A stretch of DNA of 11,434 bases, from contig JADGNM010000045.1 in assembly GCA_017883485.1 (NCBI GenBank), forward strand, positions 1-11,434, in the 5' to 3' direction. Both the position numbers and the translations under genes were made by a program. The notes beneath the pieces are model-generated. The model saw only the letters and a list, made by a program, of their open reading frames with translations, was not told where the DNA came from and made no database searches. Source of the stretch: Methanosarcina sp. Its GTDB lineage: Archaea; Halobacteriota; Methanosarcinia; Methanosarcinales; Methanosarcinaceae. The stretch's first letter is position 1. Every line of letters begins with the position of its first letter. Of this stretch, positions 6,969 to 11,434 are shown one piece after another.

Positions 6969-7016
6969 CCAGCTCCATGAAGCGGGTGAGCCTGTACTTT
7001 TGTCAGTGAATGTGAC
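6969..7016 (-). repeat. PKD module repeat, 48-bp perfect copy 2
   Basis: Identical to 6717-6764, in the next PKD unit upstream in the gene. The matching place in PKD5 (about 7220-7268) is scrambled and holds the TGA. Confidence 0.85.
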
Positions 7017-7226
7017 ATTCAAGGGTACACTCCCGGAAGTCGGAGTTGCAGAAAAAGCAGCTACAGGAGGTTTTAAAGTGTTTACGGTAATATAATTCGA
7101 CCTTGTAACCGTATTACTGCCCGCAGCATTCCTTACTGTTAATCTGACAGTGTATCTTCCAGTTTTACTGTAAGTGTGCACCGGATTCTGCTCTGTTGAA
7201 GATGTGCCGTCTCCAAAACTCCACCC

Positions 7227-9779
7227 TCATGAAACACGTAATCCACCAGTGATTTTATCACTGAACAACACTGTTAATGGTACGGTTCCGGAAGTCACAT
7301 TCGCAGAGAGAGCCGCAACTGGGGGTCTTAAAGTCGCAGCGGTGATATAACTCGTCTTTCTGACCGTATTGCTGCCTGCTGTATTTCTTACTGTAAGCGT
7401 AACCGTATAACTGCCAGCCTTCGAATAGGTGTGTGTCGGATTCATTTGAGTTGAATTTGCTGTTCCGTCTCCAAAATTCCAATTCCATGAAGTTGGCGTG
7501 TTTGTACTCGTGTCAGAAAAAACGACATTCAAAGGCACGGTTCCTGAGGTAACGTTGCTGCTGAAACTTGCTACGGGAGGTACTGGCTTTAAAGCAAATA
7601 TTGCGGCTGTTTTCGAATTTGTGCCGTTTGCATTGCTTACCATCAGACTGGCTGTATAGGTTCCAGGAACTGTATATGTATAAATAGGGCTTAAAATGCT
7701 TGAGTCGGTAATTCCGTCACTATTAAAGTCCCAGCTTCTTGATGTTGCATATTGTGAAATGTCCATAAACTGGACTGAAAGAGGAGCATAACCGCTGGTT
7801 GCGCTGGTACTGAAGTCTGCAACAGGAATTATTGGTCTTTCTAATACGGATATCGTCGCATACTTTGAATTTGTACCGTCTGTATTGCTTACTGTCTGAG
7901 TAACAGTATAGCTTCCTGCTGAGGAATAAGTATGTACTGGATTTGGCTCCGTTGAAACCGCTCCGTCACCAAAGTTCCAGTACCATGATGCTGCATTTTG
8001 TGAGAGGTCTGCAAACTGCACTGAAAGGGGAGCATAACCCTGGGAAACGCTGCCACTGAAATCTGCAACAGGAAGTACTGAATGTTCTGAAACATTTATT
8101 GTAGAAGTTTTTGAATCGGTGCCATTTTCATTGCTTACACTAAGCATTACTGTATAATTTCCTGCTGCAGAATATGTGTGCATTGGATTCTGCTGTGTTG
8201 AATAGGTACCGTCTCCGAAGTCCCAGTTCCACGCAGTTGTATTCTGAGAAACATCTATAAACTGGATGGGAAGAGGAGCATAGCCGCTTGTTATATTACT
8301 GCTAAAACTTGAAGTGGGAAGTGTCGGTGTTGGCAAGTTCAATTCTGATTTTGAAGCATAGCAAGTATCTCCATCAGGACCTATGTTGATCCTGTTGCCG
8401 TTGGGTTCCGGTTCGTTAGAATAATTCGATAAAGGATTTCCGGCATCGATACACGGGGAACGTATACTATCATTTACCCAACCGTCCCCATCCCAGCGAC
8501 CTGCTTTTGACTTCAGGTGATAGTCATGATTAATCCAGTCTGCATATTGAGGATCTGTTACTATATCTGAAGGTGAGGCTTGAACACCGATAAAGTCTCC
8601 ACCTGTATTATTATGAAAACAGTTATTCTGCAGGACAAAAGAGTGTGTGTTTGTCAGCAGGTTATATATCCCATATCCATTTCCTCCAGCTTCTGACGTT
8701 CGAATGTTCGCAATAATATTATTTCTTACCATAACCACATACCCCGAGTCAGCCGGATATGGAGAATAGATCTTATTCTGTACAATACCAGCCCCATATG
8801 AGCCATCAATCACATTGTTTTCAATGAGAACATTGAATCCGTCGGATAAGATCCCGCCTATTACATTGCTGTTTGAATTGGTTCCGGTATCATAGATCCG
8901 GTTATGATGAATTTTAACATTAGCAGATAATGGGAGATAGGAATTTGATCCGAAAATCCAGATCCCGGCGAGAGCAGTCCTGTATATTGTGTTGTTATAT
9001 ACATCAATATTATCCATTGTAGGTGTTCCACACTTCTGGATCTCAATTCCCACCCCTCCGGCATTATTGGAAGTAATAACGTTATCATGGAAACTTGCAT
9101 TATTCGTATTATACAACCTGAGGCCGCTGTTTGTCCTGCAGGTTATCGTATTTTTGTAGGCTTCCGCATTTGAACAGTAACTGGCATAAAGGGCATCATG
9201 ACCCAACTCGTATATCGTGTTGTTGTACAACTTTATATTTGAGCAGTAGTCTGTTTTCAACCCATCTCCATGGTTGTTAGTCAGGTACATATCGCATACA
9301 TTTATATTCTGACAGCCAGTTAGGTGGATAAGATCATAGTAGCCTTTTCCACTAGTTACATTGGTATTTCCTTCGCGGTTTCCGTCAATCTTAAAACCTC
9401 GAATAGTAATATCATGGCTTCCAGAACTGTTTTCTTCAATTATTGGCTTCGAGACATTCCAATTAGCATTACTGACAAGTTTGATTGTTGCACTCGAGTC
9501 GCCTGCAAGAGTTGTACTGCTGCTGATAACAAGAGTATCGTTTATGACATATGTGAACGGGCCTTTGAGGTAAACAGTTGTATAATCAGGGTTTTTTGCC
9601 ACGAACTGGAGGGCTTCGTTAATCTGTAAGTCCGCATTTGTCGTATTACAATTAAAATCACCACTCTCATCACCAGAAACATAAATAATTGGCGCGGAAG
9701 TTATACACAAAACTGAAGGAATATCTGCAAGAATAAGGAAGCAGACAAAGAAAAATATTTTTAACTTTCTATCCGGCAC
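7227..9779 (-). CDS. Secreted parallel beta-helix / PKD-repeat surface protein (disaggregatase-like)
   Basis: This 850-residue protein begins with a signal peptide: MPDRKLK, then IFFFVCFLILADIPSVLC. Residues about 30-475 form a right-handed parallel beta-helix, shown by repeated N-N-x-I strands (SNIKLYNNTIYEL, ENNVIDGSYGAGI). The opening PIIYVSGDESGDFNCNTTNA, with TTVYLKGPFTYVI after it, recalls the module found in Methanosarcina disaggregatase, an enzyme that loosens the cell-surface heteropolysaccharide. Enzymatic activity here is unproven. From about residue 489 come PKD domains with WNWDFGDGTYST-type cores: four complete and a fifth broken by TGA at 7227-7229 (SDKITGGLRVS then stop). Many N-x-S/T sites suit archaeal N-glycosylation. 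Start is GTG 9779, not GTG 9788, because AGGTG (9786-9790) is then six bases upstream. It has no membrane anchor. The gene is either truncated here or read on into the following segment. Confidence 0.85.
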   Translation of the reverse strand: MPDRKLKIFFFVCFLILADIPSVLCITSAPIIYVSGDESGDFNCNTTNADLQINEALQFVAKNPDYTTVYLKGPFTYVINDTLVISSSTTLAGDSSATIKLVSNANWNVSKPIIEENSSGSHDITIRGFKIDGNREGNTNVTSGKGYYDLIHLTGCQNINVCDMYLTNNHGDGLKTDYCSNIKLYNNTIYELGHDALYASYCSNAEAYKNTITCRTNSGLRLYNTNNASFHDNVITSNNAGGVGIEIQKCGTPTMDNIDVYNNTIYRTALAGIWIFGSNSYLPLSANVKIHHNRIYDTGTNSNSNVIGGILSDGFNVLIENNVIDGSYGAGIVQNKIYSPYPADSGYVVMVRNNIIANIRTSEAGGNGYGIYNLLTNTHSFVLQNNCFHNNTGGDFIGVQASPSDIVTDPQYADWINHDYHLKSKAGRWDGDGWVNDSIRSPCIDAGNPLSNYSNEPEPNGNRINIGPDGDTCYASKSELNLPTPTLPTSSFSSNITSGYAPLPIQFIDVSQNTTAWNWDFGDGTYSTQQNPMHTYSAAGNYTVMLSVSNENGTDSKTSTINVSEHSVLPVADFSGSVSQGYAPLSVQFADLSQNAASWYWNFGDGAVSTEPNPVHTYSSAGSYTVTQTVSNTDGTNSKYATISVLERPIIPVADFSTSATSGYAPLSVQFMDISQYATSRSWDFNSDGITDSSILSPIYTYTVPGTYTASLMVSNANGTNSKTAAIFALKPVPPVASFSSNVTSGTVPLNVVFSDTSTNTPTSWNWNFGDGTANSTQMNPTHTYSKAGSYTVTLTVRNTAGSNTVRKTSYITAATLRPPVAALSANVTSGTVPLTVLFSDKITGGLRVS

Positions 9780-9790
9780 AACTAACACCT
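9777..9790 (-). promoter_or_regulatory. Ribosome binding site and GTG start of the beta-helix gene
   Basis: The minus strand reads ACAGGTGTTAGTTGTGCCG. AGGTG at 9786-9790 is a good Shine-Dalgarno sequence for GTG 9779-9777. The upstream GTG (9788-9786) is part of that site and would have no ribosome site of its own. Confidence 0.6.
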
Positions 9791-10210
9791 GTTAATTTAT
9801 TCAATAAAATTTTGAATGAATTTAATGAAAATTTATTTAGACTAAGCTTAATATTTGGTAAAAACCTTAGATTTTCTCTTGTCAACTGTTTTTCTAGTGT
9901 TATTTTTCAACATCTCGTGTTTGAAACCGAGAAGAATTGATTAATCAGATAGTATATACTATAAGGATTTGAGACGAAAAAGAAAATCCTTATAAATATA
10001 CTTAATGAAGGCTAATGCGCTTGATTCATAATCCAGGCAGAAAAACCGGGACTTTTTTTTCATATTATGCCGCAATCTCGTAAATGAACAGGTTTTCCCA
10101 TTCATGAACAGACTAACACTACGCCATACTTAAATTAATTTACTTTGTTGAATTGTAATTTATCCATTATGTTATAAAAATATTTGTAATGATAAATATG
10201 AAATAAGGTT
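9791..10210. other. AT-rich intergenic region between two surface-protein genes
   Basis: About 420 bp with no open frame of note. It should hold the promoter of the beta-helix gene; candidate TATA-like stretches on the minus strand are CTTATAGTATATAC (about 9951-9965) and CTAAATAAATTTT (about 9827-9842), neither decisive. It also contains a perfect inverted repeat (9961-9993) and a T8 run (10053-10060). The T-rich minus-strand DNA just below 10210 could terminate the upstream surface gene. Confidence 0.5.
9961..9993. repeat. Perfect 10-bp inverted repeat
   Basis: ATAAGGATTT (9961-9970) pairs perfectly with AAATCCTTAT (9984-9993) around a 13-base A-rich loop. It lies about 180 bp upstream of the beta-helix gene, overlapping a TATA-like stretch, so an operator or leader hairpin is possible. 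No function is shown. Confidence 0.6.
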
Positions 10211-11353
10211 TTACTTTTTCCAATACAAGAACGCACCGAGCAGGCACAAAACTCCGCAATCTATTTCAAAGCCGGGTATACCTGAGCTTTGTTTCTGTTT
10301 AGTTTCCAGTCCTTTATTCAAGGTATTGGATTCATTAATTGTTCTATTAGCGGATTCAACTCCTACTTTAGTTTCATTCGTTCTGTTTAAAACCGAGGTT
10401 TTCGGAGTTGCTTTAATCTCAATATTTCCTGAGAGGTCAGAAGATCTATCAGCAACTCCATTTCCACCGCTACTTCTATGGCTGTGCCCCCCGCTGATGC
10501 TCCCACTGGTTTCATCGGTACTTCCATTATCTCCTGAGTTATTTTGACCTCCGTCTGTGGCAGTTATTATACTAAGTTTTGAGGCACTTCCATTTGCGTT
10601 GCTTACTGTCAGGTTCACGGTATAAGTTCCGGGGACTGTATATGTATAGACCGGGTTTTTGTCGGAGGATTCAAACTGTCCATTGTTATCAAAATCCCAG
10701 TTACAGGAAACGGCATTTTCTGACAGGTCAGTAAACTTGACTGGAAGAGGAGCAGGACCCTGGGTTGAATTGGCACTGAAGTTTGCTAAAGGAAGTACTG
10801 GCTGTTCTAAAACAGATATTACAAAGAGCTTTGAGTCCGTACCGTTTTTATTGACTGCTGTCAGGTTAACTGTAAAACTTCCTGGAGCTACGTACATGTG
10901 GACCGGATTTACATCTATGGAGTCCGTATTTCCATCGTTCTCAAAGTCCCAGTTTCTTCCGGTTGCATATTTGGAAAAGTCGGTAAACTTGATCAAGAGG
11001 GGAGCATAACCCTGTGTTATATTGGCACTGAAGTTTGCTTCAGGGAGTACAGGGATTGGCTTCTGGGCAGGAAATGCTAGAGGAAGATGGTCAATATTTA
11101 CCCCATTGAGAGAGTATGGTTCTTCGGATATGCCGTCTCCATCTACATCAAAATGAGTCTGGGAAAAACCATTTCCTGCAGATGTTGCCCAATAATTTCC
11201 ACCAATATCAGAGCCGCCTATGATATTTTTCCCTGTCGTCCTGTTAGTGTTCCAGGTGTTTCGCGCTTTTTTATTCCCTTGCAAATTTACATTTACAGTG
11301 TTATTAAAATAATTGTTGTAAATTAGGTTTCCACCAGTAGCTTGACTATGTCA
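10211..11353 (-). pseudogene. NosD-like / PKD / PGF-CTERM surface protein, 5'-truncated
   Basis: The frame is open from a TGA at 11351-11353 to TAA 10211-10213. It begins inside a NosD-type beta-helix (TGGNLIYNNYFNNTVNVN, then NIIGGSDIGGNYW) and has a DVDGDGISEEPY loop that could bind calcium. Two PKD domains follow (about 11050-10800 and 10795-10560; cores GRNWDFENDGN and CNWDFDNNGQF). Next is a Gly/Ser/His-rich linker, then IPGFEIDCGVLCLLGAFLYW and KK. That ending is a PGF-CTERM-type signal: PGF motif, hydrophobic helix and basic tail, which archaeosortase removes while attaching the protein to the envelope. No in-frame ATG and no signal peptide lie ahead; the first possible start, TTG 11284, is in mid-domain. 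Upstream DNA in all frames stops looking like NosD. The gene therefore seems to have lost its 5' part. Confidence 0.8.
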
Positions 11354-11355
11354 CA

Positions 11356-11434
11356 TTACCAGATGAAAACATCATCATTAGACCATATTAAACCAAATAC
11401 CTTGTTTGCTGCGAAATCGATGACAGCAAATGGA
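11356..11434 (-). other. Short open frame at right edge, unidentified
   Basis: From the right edge one minus-strand frame is open for 25 codons (PFAVIDFAANKVFGLIWSND, then DVFIW) to TAA 11356-11358. It is not in the frame of the NosD-like gene and does not look like a beta-helix. It may be the end of another gene joined to the truncated NosD gene, or chance; the window ends too soon to tell. Confidence 0.25.

Larger units (their letters stand above)
6319..7226 (-). pseudogene. Continuation of the beta-helix/PKD gene: PKD repeats 5-8 beyond an in-frame stop, with a frameshift
   Basis: The reading frame of the upstream gene resumes unchanged directly after TGA 7227-7229: GWSFGDGTSSTEQNPVHTYS finishes PKD5. 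PKD6 (about 7065-6835) and PKD7 (about 6810-6580) are intact. PKD8 starts (SASTTSGKAPLR), then slips by one base near 6511-6512. The true continuation (VQFTDRSTGSPT, then LRWSFGDGTSST and NPVHTYSKIGKYTV) lies in another frame to TGA 6319-6321 and ends PGYITVS. No sorting signal or membrane segment follows. A separate gene starting inside is unlikely, because the first in-frame ATG (7181-7179) falls in the middle of a PKD strand. UGA is not known to be recoded in this group, so decay or sequence error is the plain reading. Confidence 0.8.

Noticed and set aside
7227..7229. TGA as a recoded (selenocysteine) codon
   Set aside because: Selenocysteine is not expected in a PKD strand where the other units have Trp, no suitable RNA element is apparent, and this group is known for UAG (pyrrolysine) rather than UGA recoding.
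9324..9629. 101-codon plus-strand open frame
   Set aside because: Antisense to the beta-helix domain; no start signal and no motif.

Overview
The window looks like a methanogenic archaeon of the Methanosarcina type. The reasons are its secreted proteins built from a parallel beta-helix and PKD repeats with a disaggregatase-like N-terminus, a NosD-like protein tail ending in a PGF-CTERM-like sorting signal, Cys-rich small proteins, archaeal TATA boxes with Shine-Dalgarno sites, and long AT-rich intergenic DNA. Genus is inferred from style; no marker gene is present.

Layout. (1) 1-2003, minus strand: a gingipain-like cysteine protease (peptidase family C25), cut off by the left edge and split by a one-base frameshift near 1104-1107. 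It has propeptide-like and catalytic parts but no signal peptide. (2) 2004-3212: 1.2 kb of AT-rich DNA without a convincing gene, holding two copies of a 31-bp repeat that reads as the same peptide and looks like gene debris. (3) 3213-5245, plus strand: a tight two-gene operon of an AAA+ ATPase with an unusual N-terminal region and a PhnP-like metallo-beta-lactamase-fold phosphodiesterase. (4) 5246-6300: a small-gene and repeat region. It holds a helix-turn-helix remnant, a 63-residue four-Cys protein (minus), a 56-residue five-Cys protein (plus), and three copies of a short IS-end-like sequence around the second small gene. (5) 6319-9779, minus strand: a large secreted beta-helix/PKD protein. 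The first 850 codons are intact; the reading frame then meets an in-frame TGA and later a frameshift, beyond which PKD-coding sequence is still clear, for eight PKD units in total. (6) 9790-10210: a 420-bp intergenic stretch with a perfect 10-bp inverted repeat. (7) 10211-11353, minus strand: the 3' part of a NosD-like/PKD/PGF-CTERM surface protein whose 5' end is missing.

Taken together this is accessory, partly decaying cell-surface and mobile DNA around one conserved-looking operon. The two surface genes share architecture (beta-helix followed by PKD) and presumably contributed to the cell envelope or matrix. The AAA+/MBL pair is the only multi-gene unit that looks fully intact and co-translated. 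Three separate reading-frame lesions (near 1105, at 7227 and near 6511) may be true decay or sequence errors; raw reads would tell.
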